NCBI GenBank assembly: GCA_013397115.1
Contig: VWZW01004108.1
Location: 806,001 to 870,000, forward strand
DNA from: Edolisoma coerulescens
Taxonomy: Eukaryota; Chordata; Aves; Passeriformes; Campephagidae
Direction: 5' to 3'
Length of the DNA stretch: 64,000 bases
The notes beneath the pieces were generated by a model. That model did not search any database, was not told the DNA's origin, and worked only from the letters and a program-made list of their open reading frames with translations. Made by a program: the position numbers and the translations under genes. Positions 42,001 through 54,275 of this stretch are shown one piece after another (the first letter of the stretch is position 1; each line of letters begins with the position of its first letter).

Positions 42001-44935
42001 CTGCTCTCAGCATATTTGCATGAAACAGATTTAATAGGAAAAAACAATGGAAAATTATTTTGAGGTCTGGTTAACGCATTGAGCTGTCTGCTAGAAGAAG
42101 CCTTTTTACAGAGGTTCCTGGTTTTTTTAATCTGAAAAAAAACCCCTTGCATAACTGGATATTTTCTTGGGGTTTTTTTCTGATACATTTTTTTCCTATA
42201 AAATACTTAAACTGAGGGAAAAACAGACACTTAATTCTGTAGACTGTCACTAAGTATCTCTAGAATGCAGTGTTTATTACAAAGAGAATATCCTATATAT
42301 TTTAAGATTGTGAAGTTTATAGTTACATGTTTTAATTCTTTTGGTTTTGGGTTTTCTTCCCCCTCCTCGATATAGTGTGTGCATTAATATAGTGTGAGCT
42401 GGGCATTTCAGTAGATGAAACAGTTTCTGCTGCAGTCCTTCCAGAACAGCCAATGGCAGAGCTAAAGTGTTTTTACAGAATAAAACCAAAGGAATTGAGA
42501 CACTGAATGCTCCTATAGCATTCCCGTTCTTAGATCTCCAGCATGACTGAGAATTGCTCAGGTGAGTGTAGGGCCCTCTTCCTCTCAAAACAGCTGTCCC
42601 TTTGGTGTGTGTTAAAGTACATGAAGGTTATCTAAACCAAATGCATAGTGGTTTTCCCTGGTTGTCTGCGGCATTAATGTTTGAATTCTGCACAGATTGT
42701 TTTAGTAGTACATATAAATGTTGTTGAACATGGTTTAATAGACAATTGCGCTCATTTTTGCTTGAATCTGGTGTTTTCTCTGGAATCTCTGTTTTCAGTG
42801 CTTTCTCCCTTATGTGTCCCTTTTCTGATCATGGCTTAATTACATTTTAACTGCCTTCTGTGTTACTGTCTCCACTGCCTCAATTAGTTCACCTCCAACT
42901 GTGTGAATTTTTTAATAAAGAGGCACAAAGTATTTCTGGCAATACAGAATGTGAGCTCTGCTTATCAGCCTATGGCAAGCTTTCCTTCAGGGCATGGCAG
43001 AGTTCACAGAGGCACTGCAGGTTAATACATTAGTACCATTTGAGTTTGATTTATTTTCTTTGAGTTAGTCTCAGCTGCTGTGCAGGCTCTTAACTTTGAC
43101 TCTTCCTGAGCCTCGCTGGTCGAGCACCTTTGCAGAACCAAGAATTATGGAGAGCTCACGGGCTCTCAGTTGCCCACCGCTGTAGAACCCAAGGTATGTT
43201 AGCTATGAAGAAAGTCACCAGTGTGCAGCTTCTGTTCCACAAATAAAATGCCTGAAAGGCAGATGCGGGAAAACTTCACAAGCAGTTTTTATGGGCAGTG
43301 TAATACTGTGGGTAATTCCTCCAGTGGCTTTCAGTCTGTCAAGATCCAAACAAATTATTTCATTTTCTGATTTCCTTTTTCAGAATTTATCTAACGAAGT
43401 TGGCAACAATTTCGAGCTCTCTCATGTTAGGTAGTCCGCCTCCCAACCATCTTTCTACACATTAGCAATAATTTGTATCCATTTATTTGATGATGGAGAG
43501 GATTTGGTTTTACTTGTGGATAGTCAACACTACCTGTGATTCGCATTAGAAAGAGCAGGTGCCTGCCTGCTAATTGTCAACAGTGAGAAATCACATTTCA
43601 GTATCAGTCAGTGACTTGTCATTTCCCCGGTATCAATTATATGGCTGTGTCTTTGTGAAAGATTAAAACACTATGTGGTTAAATCTGAGGCTGGAGGTTT
43701 CAAAGTCAGAGACTGGAACAGCTGCTAAAATGAGTGTCACGTGTCTAAAGAAGCGATTTAGTATTTTAAAACAATTACAGCTCTCATTAAGAAAGGGCAA
43801 GGAAATTAAAGAGGTCTAGAGCTCTAGCTGTAAAAGTTGTAGCCAAGTGCTCCTAAAGATAATGGATTCATTTTATCATGTCCTGACTGTGTTCCCAAAG
43901 TTTGGATAAGTTTTGATGCTAGATAATGGGATCTCACACTCGTTTAAACTTCATGAAAATGTACAGAGGTCTTTTGATTTGGTCAGCTTTGGAATTCTCC
44001 TCATACTTGATTTTGGTGCAGCACAGGAATGATGATGGCACTTCCCTCTTCGGGAGCTCTATATCAAATCTCAAGACAGAAAATCTTGTAGATACCAGCA
44101 CCATATTGTATGCTTAGAAACTTTATTATGCTGACAAAAATATCTCAGATTTTCATCTTTCCTTGGTAGTCATGATGTGCATTTTAGGATAGTATATGTT
44201 TTAAGAAGTATTTATTTAACTTAATTAATAATGATGTTGTGTGATAGTGATGTCAGATTACCACAAAGTTATTTTCTGGGGATACACAGCTGAAATGGTG
44301 CCACCACTTTCAGCTGAGTTTCTTTGATGCATTTTGGTGGTATAAACCCCAAAATTTTTGTCTTTTGGAGTTGCTGATACAGAATGTAGTAGTCTTTATA
44401 ACTTACGTAATTACCTTTAGAAATACAGAGTAGAAGAACTACTGTCTGGAAATATCAGAAAATCTAATAAAAGTCTTGTAAGAAAGTTAGTTAAACAGTT
44501 GAAAAAAGTTGCTGTGGTTCTGTGTGTAAAAATATGATATGCACACCCACTGATTTCCATTCAATTGTTCTAATATTAAATTGTAGCAGAGCTGACCTTT
44601 AATTTTGAACTGCTGTTATTGAAATTTCTTTGGTAAACTGAACACTTGAGGAAAGGAGGGAATAGAAGCGGTCAGAATTATGTGAAGGCAGTTAAATCTC
44701 CCATCCCTTGATCAGATGGAACATTTGATGACAAACTCCTCAAGAGATTTTGGGGGAAGAGGGACTGTTTGGCTGACAAGCGGTGTCCCAGTCGGCTGAT
44801 CAAATGGAACGGACGTGCCAAGTTGTCTTCCATGTGTTCTCACTGATGTCAGATTGACAGCAGGATGTAATTGGATGTGAATGGAAGCATTGAAGAGCTT
44901 GTGCACATGCTCATGCTTTCTCCTTCTTCTTCCAG
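36039..44935. other. Intronic DNA, one long minus-strand frame, simple repeats
   Basis: It contains a single N at 36881, an (ATT/GTT) run at 40921-40948 and a 218-codon minus-strand open frame at 37780-38436 without recognisable domains (see findings). No exon or RNA gene was recognised. Confidence 0.55.
40921..40948. repeat. (ATT/GTT)n microsatellite
   Basis: An imperfect trinucleotide run of ATT and GTT units. Confidence 0.75.
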
Positions 44936-45433
44936 TGTTGCCTTTTCCTGGTCTTAAAATTAAAAGCCAGACACGGTTAAGGGAGGAAGGGGTTTTTACC
45001 TCAGTATTTACTTAAGGATCCTTAGGTGCACTACATCGCCCAGGCGGAGTGCGCCGAAATGCACGCCGCAGCGCGCGCACGGTAAATCGCGTGTACAACT
45101 TACAGGCCTTGCAAATCAGCATATCTATCAAAGATTCCCCAATGAGAGACCTGAATGAATCCCCCATTCTCAGGAATCTCCCCCCTGGATGGGCCTATCT
45201 TAGTTTACAGGATGTGTTCTAGAGAGGACCTTGGTGTCTGGGGCTTTCTGACCCTTGGAAGCGAGGCTTCCAGGGTGTTTGGTCTCCTGGCTTAACGGAA
45301 CATGGGGTATCAGACTTAGGGAATTACAAGTATGTGGGTTAAAACCACTAAGGATACATAAAAGCTATATAAAAGGCTATATAAAGGGGCATAAAAGGGG
45401 TATATAAAAAGGCAAAAAATCATCATGGTATCA
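44936..45433 (-). mobile_element. Solo LTR of an avian endogenous retrovirus, antisense to TENM1
   Basis: Read on the minus strand, this roughly 500-bp block starts near TGATACCATG and ends AAAAGGCAACA, giving the TG...CA ends of an LTR. It has a CpG-dense segment (12 CpG between 45037 and 45091) next to GGCGCACTCCGCCTGGGCGA and GTGCACCTAAGGATCC, a pattern I associate with bird ERV LTRs near the R/U5 region. A possible polyadenylation-like AAGTAAATA follows, then a pyrimidine-rich U5. No gag, pol or env remnant flanks it, so it appears to be a solo LTR. I found no clean target-site duplication (TCCAG on the left, CCAAG on the right), so the right boundary is approximate. Confidence 0.65.
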
Positions 45434-48400
45434 CCAAGATTAATCTGAAGGGTGAATTCATTGGTCTAAATGTTATTTAGTGGTTCAATATAAATTAAAA
45501 AATACATTGTATTCCTAGTAGATGTTAATTTATTAAGCTCATGCCCCTCGTGTAAATACTTGAATGATCTGAAAAAAAAAGAGGAAAAAGAAGTGCACAT
45601 ACTTGCACCCCTAATAAAAAATAAGTCAAACTGTTTAGCTGCCCCGAGTTCTATTGGGGGCAACATGCAGTCTGACTTGAGGTTTTTTTCCAGTGGAAAA
45701 GGTGATTACACACTAAAAAGCTGTTAGTAAATTTACGGGGAAAATGGAATATTTTAACAGTGAAAAATCAATTCATTGATTGGATTTTCAAAATCACAGA
45801 ACAAATCTGGATTTCCAGTTTTATTGTTGGGACACAACCCAGTGTCTCTTGAAAACCTCACCTAGGAGATAGTTATAAAATGCTTCATAGTCTTGTAGTC
45901 TGGCCAGCAGTCATTTCTCTGTAGGATTCTGATTCTCTTCATTAAGAGCCCTGGGCACCCTGATCTAATTTTGCCCTTCTTTGAGCTGGGGATGTGCTAT
46001 TGACTGCCAAAATTGGTTGCAATTTCAGTTATTTAAAGAGAAAAAAATTATAAAATTAGGTGCAGTATTCTTGAGGTGTTAGACATCCCACCAAGAATTC
46101 AATGGATAAAAATTCCAAATTTTGGCTTCATTAGACAGCCTTTATAGCTGGATGCTTGGGAGGGGTATCAGATGCACTTTCAGGATGGACAGCATTTGTG
46201 GGGTTGATCCCCAAGACCTGAAGAGGTTGGCTGGCAGAATGTGTGGGTCTTCTTGCTGTGCCAGCAGACCTGGCAACTGGAAGCTTGCAGACTGGGATTT
46301 GTCAAGCTTGAATTGGACATGGAGGGCAAGAGCCTCGTGCTGGGCACATCTCCTTGTGCCCCAGGGCAGGGTGTTGCTCCTGTGTTCCTTGCTTCTGGGA
46401 TGGCAGCACAGTGACAGCAGCTACTGCTCCTTGTGCTCTTGAGCACTAGAACTGTTCTCTTCTCGCTACACGCACAAGGTGTTGCTGGTGGCTGCCTGTG
46501 CATCACCCCTTCCTTTAAGGGACTTTGCTTCTACGTGCTCAGACCTCTCTGTGATACCTGCTCCCTTGCAAGTACTTCCTAATTTTCAGCGTTTTTAACA
46601 GTTGATTGGAATGTGCAGAAAGGGGACTTGGCCAGTGCAGTCTTGCTGAAGCCTTTCTCTCACTTGTGCTGAAATAACTCATTCAACTGATCATTCGCTG
46701 AAACTGGCACAGGGGGATCAAAACCACCTTCCTCTGCTCCAGTCTGTCTCTGTTTGCTGTCTGCCTTCCATTCATGTCACTTCAAAGGAAGATGGCTAGT
46801 AGTACCCTTGATACTCTCTTAAACTACTTTAAAATTATATTAGAGCTTTGTAGTTTCTGGTGAAAGTTAAGGTGAGGAGCTGACTGATGATTCTTTTTGA
46901 GCATTGGCTATGATCTGAGTGCCTCAGGTCTGCTGAATACCCCATCAGTAAAGGAGAAGATTTCTGGTAAATCTGTGTTGATAGCAGCTCTCTAAAAGTC
47001 TTTCCACCATCACAAAGTTATGCACTTGCCAGGTGCTTACTTTGAGACAGTCACAATGACCTGAAGCCTAAGTGCTACCCTGGCCCACTGTCTGCTTAGA
47101 ATTAGCTTCTGGATTTACAGCACTGAAAATTAAATTGGATTTTAGACTTCTGTATTTTTGCATGTGTAGCCTTCTAAAATGAAGTCAGCGAAATTTATAA
47201 AGATACCTGCTTTGCACATCTTTTATTTTAAAAATACTTTGGTGCTCATGTATCTAAAGTTATTGGTTCAACTAGAATTTTAAAAGAGAAGAAATTTCAA
47301 TATTTTGAGAAACAAACGATGTGTTTTAAACTTATTTCATAAACCAGAATCAAAACCATTGATAGAAATTATTTTCATATCCTTGTCTCAAGTTTTCTTA
47401 GAAAGTGATAGCTGTCGTGCTTGGATGTCTCAGACATCTAAGACTGGGGTTTGAATGAAAGGGATTTTGGTTTAAATTGAACTGCATTCAGAAATTACTA
47501 CCAGAAAAGCATGGCAGAGCTGAATTCAAGTTTTAAGGGACAGAGCAACAATCTGAGGGTAATTTCACTTTGAAGAATATCAGTACTCTGTTTGCACTCT
47601 AATAATTTTGTCAGCTGTTCTTCTCTGAAGTGCCCTACAGACTTGGAAACAAGATAGAATCGCAGCATTAACTCTGCCTGTTGAGAGCTGTGAATGCACT
47701 GGGCTAGAGGCAGCAGCACGGAGCTCCGCTGTTTCACACCCCTTGGTTAATCTTGAGGAAAACTATTTGTTCATGTGAAAGTCCTTCAAAGAGAAAAGCT
47801 AGTTTATCTGCTCAAAATAGTTTGATTCATAGTTCTAGTACTCTTCATGAAATTCTTAGTTATGGCTAGCTTTAATTTTGAAAATTTAATCACCAGAAGA
47901 AAGGATTCATTATGTATTGCTTCCCTCAAACACATACGCAAATGCCAAAACTTGTAATAGAAAAATTGTTTTAGAGCCAAGGAACCTTTAAAATTCTTGA
48001 AAGAAAATTGGAATGCTTTTCTCTTATGATAGACTTTTTGGAAACAGAAAATATTTTTTTCTTGAAAATTCTTAACTTCTTAATAGATTTTCTCATATGA
48101 AGAATGAAATTATAAGTGAATCTATTGTAAGACAAGCTTTTCCAAACTCTATTTCAGCTGTAATACAAGAAGAATTTAATTTATCTCCACAAATGATACT
48201 GAGGTTCTTTCTCATCTGTGATAATTATATTTTTTACCCTTTTGTCTTTAATAGGATAGAGTTAGTGTGGTCATTATTTGAGATTAAGTTGGTTTTCTTT
48301 ATCTGAAATTTAGGTTAAATGCTAATTCCTGGCATTTGCCATGGCTTTATAACTCTAAATTCATTAAAGGAGAGCTATTTATGAGTACCTGCAGTAGAAA

Positions 48401-51400
48401 TTTCTCTTTAACAGAATCCTGTGAATGGAAGTATTTTACCTCATAAAGCCACACTTTGGAGTAGGAAAGGCCATAGCCAGCAATAATTCACATGTATTTG
48501 AAGTTCAAGGATTAAATTTCTAATCAATCTTGTACGGAGAGTGTTTCTTCCTAAATTAAAAGGAGACCTGCTGCATCCAAAGATGCCTCGTCTGGCATCT
48601 TGTTAGTTGAGAAACTCTTGAAAAACAAAATCTCTAACATTAAAAATTTCAAGTGATCTCCAAAAGAATATTCTCCTTCTGGGGACTGAGAAAGTTCATC
48701 TATTTTCCCATAGGATCAGGATGATTTCTGTGCAAAAACTCCTTATTTATGTTGATTTCAGTAGTAGTAAAATTAAAATTAATATCTGAGAACTCCAGGA
48801 GAATATTTAAAAATAGGTTCAGTCTACTTCTGTGCTCTTTCTTTAAGCTTGAAACATTAGTCTGAAGAAGAAAGTAGAAAGATATTCGCCATGAGGCATG
48901 GATTGGAACCACACTGGCACCTCTAGGGAAGGACCTGAAGAATAAAGACTTTTTCTTCCTTATAAATTTCACAAGCCAAAGAGTTTCCTGAAAGTGCAGC
49001 CTCCTTTCCTAATCCCTTAGCTGCCTAACCTGCAAATTCCGTTCCTTAGTGTTGTAGCTGACTCTAATTCCTCTTTTATTCCTCCTTTAATTGTTATTAC
49101 TGATATTTTTAACTTTCTATCATCCCTGCAGGTAACTGGAGGTTAATGTAAGAAAGTAAGCTACATAAATAAGGGAATGCAAGGAAAAGTTGAAATGCAG
49201 TAAAATAAAACATACAATAAAATGCATTTGCTATATAAGTATAAAAATTCAAATGGTATATTTTATGTGGTTGTTATTTACGTGTAATATGTATATTAAT
49301 TTTTTTAATTAAAATATATGCAGCTGAGAATCAGTTTGGGGCTGTGGCAATAATGTAATTGATGACAAACGTGAGATTTCTAAAACAAATTAATAAAAGT
49401 TAATTGATGTTTGGCTTCTTCCTCAATGATTTTTGTACAGATGGTTATTGGACCTTAATGTCTTTGAATTATATTGTCCTAGGAAAGATATGGTATGTTC
49501 TCAACATGGAAACAAGATCTTTGACTAAATTAAAAGTGTACACACAAAAGTGTTCAAAAATGTACGTAGCCAGTTGTGTTTCATGAATGCCTTTACGAAG
49601 CAGCTTAAGATCTCTGCACATTTAATTCTCAAGTCCAGCAACCAGCCAGTAAACCACTGTCCTCAGGTGAGAAATGAGAAATTTTAAGGGCCGTTGAACA
49701 CATGAAATTTAGCAGAGTGCTCAATAGCCCTCAAAATTTCTCATTTAGGAGAATGCATATGTATTGCTTCCAAAAATGAAGGCAAACTTTGCTTTCCCCA
49801 TTTGATTTACATTTCTTCCTCTCTCCTTCCCTCCCTCTCTGTGTCTCTGAGTCTCTTACACCGCGAGTAGCTGCTCTGCCTTTCTGCTTGTTTGGCAGCA
49901 CATACAGTACACCTGCAGATTAAAGCACTGTAGTAAGTTCAGTGGGAAAAAATATACACCAAGTTGTGGTGTAACACTAAAATCCCAACTCATAAACAAA
50001 AGTGCATGTTTGGGATATTTTCTCCCTTGCATTCCCATTATACTCCCTCAGATGCAGGCATAAACCTTTATAGGTTAATGTGTATTATTCGCCTTTCTGG
50101 AGTTCCTTCATTGTTGTTCTCCTCCCCAGACTCTGATATTTCCAGTGTTCTCAAAAACCCTTCAGTCTAAAAGAGGAGACTAGGCCAAAATAAGTATAAT
50201 GGATTTAAAATTCCAAGACTAATGTTTTCTCCTTGCCTTTGAGCTACTTAGGCTCTTTTATTTGCAGAAAGAGCAATTTGTATTTTTTCATCCAGAGAAT
50301 TGATTTTGTGTGTGTTTGGGCAGGCAGCATCCTCAGAGTAAGAACCACCTCATACCAAGAATCAAGAATAAAATTAATCTGTGAATCAGTGATGTTTAAA
50401 GACTTTTAGAATCAATAAGTTGTGATTGCTTAATTATATGATGGGATTCATAGAAGGCACCTAAAAGTGAGGTGTCAAACTATTCCAGTTTATAAATAAA
50501 TTACATTTTTCTGTAAGCTCTTTCTCTAGTTAAACACATAGGTCAATTAAGTAATTTAAATGAATATTATTCATCACCCTGTTATTAATGCAAAATAATA
50601 TTTTTCCATAAGGGAATAGGAAGACTGGAAAGGAAGGTTCTTCATGCTCATCTCTATTTATACACTAGTTTTATGTTTCTTTTATCTTCTTTGTTTGGAT
50701 AATCTTTTCTGTATTTTAAATATTTATTTATTGAAATAAATATTTATTTACACTGCTGGTTAGTTGGTAGAAATTAGCAGAATTCTTGGCAAATGGCAAC
50801 AGTGAGGAGATTCCACAAGTCCTGCAAGTCCAAGTTTGCAGAATTGCAGGTTGGAGAGAGGGGGGCCTCCATGGGCTTTCACTTGGGTAATTTTATGGTT
50901 TTTTACCTGAGCCAGACAAACTAAGAGTGGCAGAAAGAGTAGCAGGCACACAGTTATTGCTGACCTTGCTAAGGACAAGGAAATAGTCCTGAAGATGCAC
51001 TGGAATAAGTGTTTTATATCTGCATGAAAATCCTAACTGTAGGTTTTTAACCTTACTGGTGGCTAAATTGATGCCGTGGTAAGTAAATCCTTGGAGAGTT
51101 GTCTGGAATTTTCTGTAGCTTTGTCTGTGAGCAAAGCTGGGGCTGTGTTAGAACTCCTGGTCAGCTGCTCAATTCTCATATCAGCCTTAAATGGCAGAGG
51201 CACCACTGCCCAGTCGGGTCAAACTTCTCTTTAACTGCTTATCTCTGAAGATTTTTTTTTTTAAATAGAAAATTGTATTTAGAAGTAGAAAGAAAGGGGT
51301 CTGTTAACTGGAATGCTGATTTTTTTTTTTTTTTAACAAAGCCTTCTTTCCTTTTCTTGATCATTAGATATTTTATATTTCTTCATACATTATTTTTTGA

Positions 51401-51970
51401 AAAACTAAATTAGTATCAATGTGAGATTAAGTACTTGTTTTTTTAACGGTTGTGTTACAACATGCTCCATGAGGGTCCAGAGGTGAAAATCCTTTCATCA
51501 TCTTCATAACTGCCACTTTTTTTTCTCTGTCTGCTGTTCATGTAAAAACTTGAATTTTGTATTAATATTCTCTTTTTTTCTCTTGTGACTGTGTCTTTGT
51601 GGTAATACTGAATCTGTCATAAATCTACTTGAACTTTATCTCCATGTGGAAATAAGTAGTACTTTAGGTAAAAAGGTTAGATACGCAGACTAAAAGCAGC
51701 CACTTCTGCCATTGTAAAAGCTTTTCAGAAAATGCATCCCATGGGGGTTAAAATACTGCAAAGGCTTGTATACTTAAGAAATAGACTATTAAGGCAATAG
51801 ATTGTGTTAAACTTGAATCGAACATGAGTTATAGTATAAAAAGTCACTTTCTTTCACTCCACAAAAAAAAAAAAAGGAATTAACATGTAGACTGAAGGGT
51901 AAATTCTGTCCTTCTTAAACATGTGTAATCTAATTAGCATTTTGTGGGATTTACTGGAATGAGTTTTCCC
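45434..51970. other. Intronic DNA with short AT-rich dyads
   Basis: A GC-richer patch at about 46120-46560 has short overlapping open frames on both strands without recognisable domains. An AT-rich repeated/dyad motif based on TAAATATTTA lies at 50716-50750. No gene was recognised. Confidence 0.55.
50716..50750. repeat. Duplicated palindromic AT motif
   Basis: TAAATATTTATTTA recurs in near-identical form after a 5-nt spacer, each copy containing the palindrome TAAATATTTA. It is probably a simple AT-rich structure. Confidence 0.6.
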
Positions 51971-52690
51971 CTTGGCATATGCAAATGCAAACAGGGAGAA
52001 CGTGGGCCCCAGGCTGCTAGTGGCAGACATCTGCCTGGAGGGACAGCCATGTCAAGAAATGCTTGCATCCTTTCCCCCTGAGGACCTGGCATCAGTTGAC
52101 ATGATTCTTGAAGTTATGGGAAGAATTTTAATTTTGGGGAAGTTCCTCAGATGGTGAAAATAAGCAAAGATCTCTTTGAAAGGGGAAGAAGGATCAGATG
52201 ATGTTTCTTGAAATCATACCTGCTGTAAAGTAGACAAAGTTCAAATGCCAAATATTCCCTACACAACTGCTTCCAAATATTTTGGCTGTTTTCTCTTAGC
52301 CATCTCCATCAAACCTCGGAGTCAGCCTCAGTGCATTTGGGAGACTTGGAGGACAGGGCTCATGAAGGTGGCACGTCTCAGCTTCTCAAGGGTAGGGCTG
52401 AGACCACGTCCTCTTCCTGTGAAGAAGAGGAAAAGATCAGAGTGGTGGTGGAGCACTTGGGGTCATCCCGGCATCTGTCTTGCTGCTCCAAAAGGAGCAG
52501 TGATGGCTGGTGCTGCTGGGATGGGCCACCCAATGCAGTGACAACACTAGGCAGACAGGGTGACCTTCCATGACTCCTGCTTAGGAAAGTGAGGCCATGG
52601 CCACACTTTTCTGTTTGCTGCCCACCTTCTTCCCTTGCCCTCCTCAGATGAGGTTGCCATTCTCTGAGCTCAAAGCCAAGACTACAACCA
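51971..52690. other. GC-rich block of unknown origin within the intron
   Basis: Composition changes sharply from AT-rich flanks to GC-richer sequence with overlapping open frames (for example 52245-52541 and 52331-52573) containing a Lys/Arg-rich patch in one frame and Glu-rich in the other. I recognise neither product. It could be a decayed retrocopy, an old repeat or a conserved noncoding element. Confidence 0.3.
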
Positions 52691-53144
52691 ACATCTTCAG
52701 GAATTTTTGGATGGCAAAAGAAAAATATATAGAGACAGATGACTTATAAATTGAACCACCTGAGGAAATTGTATCTTAGCATTTGGTTTGTAGGTTTTGG
52801 TTGATACCTTCAAAAAAATACTGAGGCTTTTTGTTATTTCAGAGAGAGTGCCTAAAATCAGAATTGTTCCTCTCACGAGCTGTTAAGTGGATTAGTTTGG
52901 CAAATTAAAGCTTTAGTTAGGATGACAGTGGAAAAGAGTATTTGTCCTTAGTCTCGATCAATGACTCTTGTCTCTAATGTTTCTTTTCTAGAAATTGAAA
53001 GAATGCTGTATGCATATTTGATATTGTATATAGTCTCTCAAGGTGGCATCCCAGGTCTGATGTTCAATTAGGGAGTGCACTTCTGTAATCCTTATTTAAT
53101 TAGAACTCCCTGTCATAATCCCTGTGAGTTGCATTTGTAATTGG

Positions 53145-53206
53145 ATTCTCACAAGTGAGAATATGCAGAGGCTGCCTCAAAGGGAAGTTGCAATTTGCTG
53201 ATGTGT
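53145..53206. repeat. Extra arm and short hairpin next to the palindromic element
   Basis: ATTCTCAC, AA, GTGAGAAT forms a perfect 8-bp hairpin at 53145-53162. From 53155 the sequence GTGAGAATATGCAGAGG and onward resembles the right arm of the neighbouring MITE-like element (GTGTGAATATGCAAGG), and is inverted relative to its left arm. It may be the end of a second, truncated copy. Confidence 0.45.
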
Positions 53207-53511
53207 GTTACTTACCTGTAGTTCTTCGAGAATGTTTCCTCTGCATATTCACATTATGGGTCCTGTCCACCTTCTGTTTGTCCTCGGATTTCTCCTGCCC
53301 AACAGTTGCAGTGTATAGTAAGAATAACTTGTAGCACTGTACAACTCTCAAATCTCAGATGGATTGGTGTCATGAGATGGCCCTTGTACAGTCCTAGTAG
53401 TCACTGCTCTTCTAGGAAGTTCCTGTAGGCCACCAGCACTGGAGAACCCAAACCCACTGGTGTGAATATGCAAGGACAGCACTCTCAAAGAGCAAGCCAG
53501 TGGTAAGTACC
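53207..53511. mobile_element. MITE-like palindromic element, about 305 bp, imperfect terminal inverted repeats
   Basis: The left end GTTACTTACCTGTAGTTCTT, continuing to GCATATTCACA at about 53253, aligns with the reverse complement of the right end, which starts GGTACTTACC and also reaches GCATATTCACA. The arms are about 45-50 bp long with nine of ten terminal bases matching and an identical 11-bp inner block. The ends carry outward-facing GGTAAGT sequences. The interior has no coding capacity. The end motif resembles an ancient repeat I associate with turtle and crocodilian genomes, but I cannot name the family with certainty, and no target-site duplication is obvious. Confidence 0.5.
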
Positions 53512-53972
53512 CTTTCTTTGTCTTCTGTGATAAACCAAATATTTTAAATGTTATTTTGTAAGTTCCCTGTTGGCAAATTTGCTACACTTTCGCTATGATA
53601 AAAACATACTGAGATTAATTTAGAGCTGTTGCCTTCCTGGCAAAACGTGAGAAAGTGTCTGTGTTTGCAGTTGCTCGCTTCAGTTGTAAATTGATGTGCA
53701 ACTATCAGTGTGTGGGTGTGTACACGTTTGAGCTAAAATACATATTTCTGTCAGGCAAAAAGGCACAATTACAGTGCAGCACTATATATTTTACTGTATA
53801 TTCTTGTTGTATTACACTTAGAGTAGATTAGTTAGCAGAGTGAGTCGCTGGCCAAAAAAAGTCTTCTAATAGTATGAACAGTGTTAATTCTCAAAACAGA
53901 TTCTCCAAAAGAAGATCAAAGTTATATTGCTTTTCACTGCTACATTTTTTTCTGAACTTTTGTTTTTTCCAG

Positions 53973-54233
53973 ACATGGAATTCTGCGAGACTCCCCATAT
54001 CATGTGCTCTGGCTATCAAACTGATTTACATGGTGTAGCTGAGCACAGTTACCCGCTGGAGGTGGGCTCGGATGTGGACACCGAAACAGAAGGTGGGGCA
54101 TCCCCAGACCATGCCTTGAGGATGTGGATGAGGGGGATCAAATCGGAACACAGCTCCTGTTTGTCAAGCCGGGCAAACTCAGCATTGTCCCTCACTGACA
54201 CTGACCATGAAAGGAAGTCTGATGGGGAGAATG
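53973..54233 (+). CDS. TENM1: Teneurin-1, second coding exon (residues 73-159 plus 1 nt)
   Basis: The exon is preceded by TTTTGTTTTTTCCAG (AG at 53971-53972) and followed by GTAATA at 54234. Its first two bases complete codon 73 (GAC, Asp) with the G from the previous coding exon. It adds 86 full codons beginning MEFCETPHIMCSGYQTD and ending KSDGEN, and leaves phase 1 again. The sequence matches the teneurin-1 cytoplasmic domain from memory. Acidic stretches at about residues 106-112 (DVDTETE) and 148-156 (DTDHERKSD) correspond to the EF-hand-like segments reported for the teneurin intracellular domain. The following polyproline region, which in the family binds SH3 proteins such as CAP/ponsin, is not present in the window. 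The frame continues past the donor to a stop at 54370, but that tail is polypyrimidine intron translated by accident. Length of 261 nt and symmetrical phase mean that skipping this exon would preserve the reading frame. Confidence 0.96.
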
Positions 54234-54275
54234 GTAATAAAGAAATACATCTAATGTACTCGATAGTAGTAGTAA

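Larger units (their letters stand above)
27929..53972 (+). other. TENM1: TENM1 intron between the two coding exons (26,044 bp, phase 1)
   Basis: It is bounded by GTAAAT at 27929 and CCAG ending at 53972. Very long 5' introns are typical of teneurin genes. The intron contains a CR1 3' end, a solo LTR, a GC-rich block near 52 kb and a palindromic MITE-like element near its 3' end, each listed separately. I recognised no other gene inside it. Confidence 0.85.

Noticed and set aside
45037..45091. CpG cluster as a possible TENM1 promoter island
   Set aside because: Too short, located downstream of the first coding exon and inside an antisense LTR.
46122..46506. Overlapping 106- and 108-codon frames on opposite strands
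   Set aside because: The + frame starts at a non-ATG codon, and neither product is recognisable; local GC richness explains the lack of stops.
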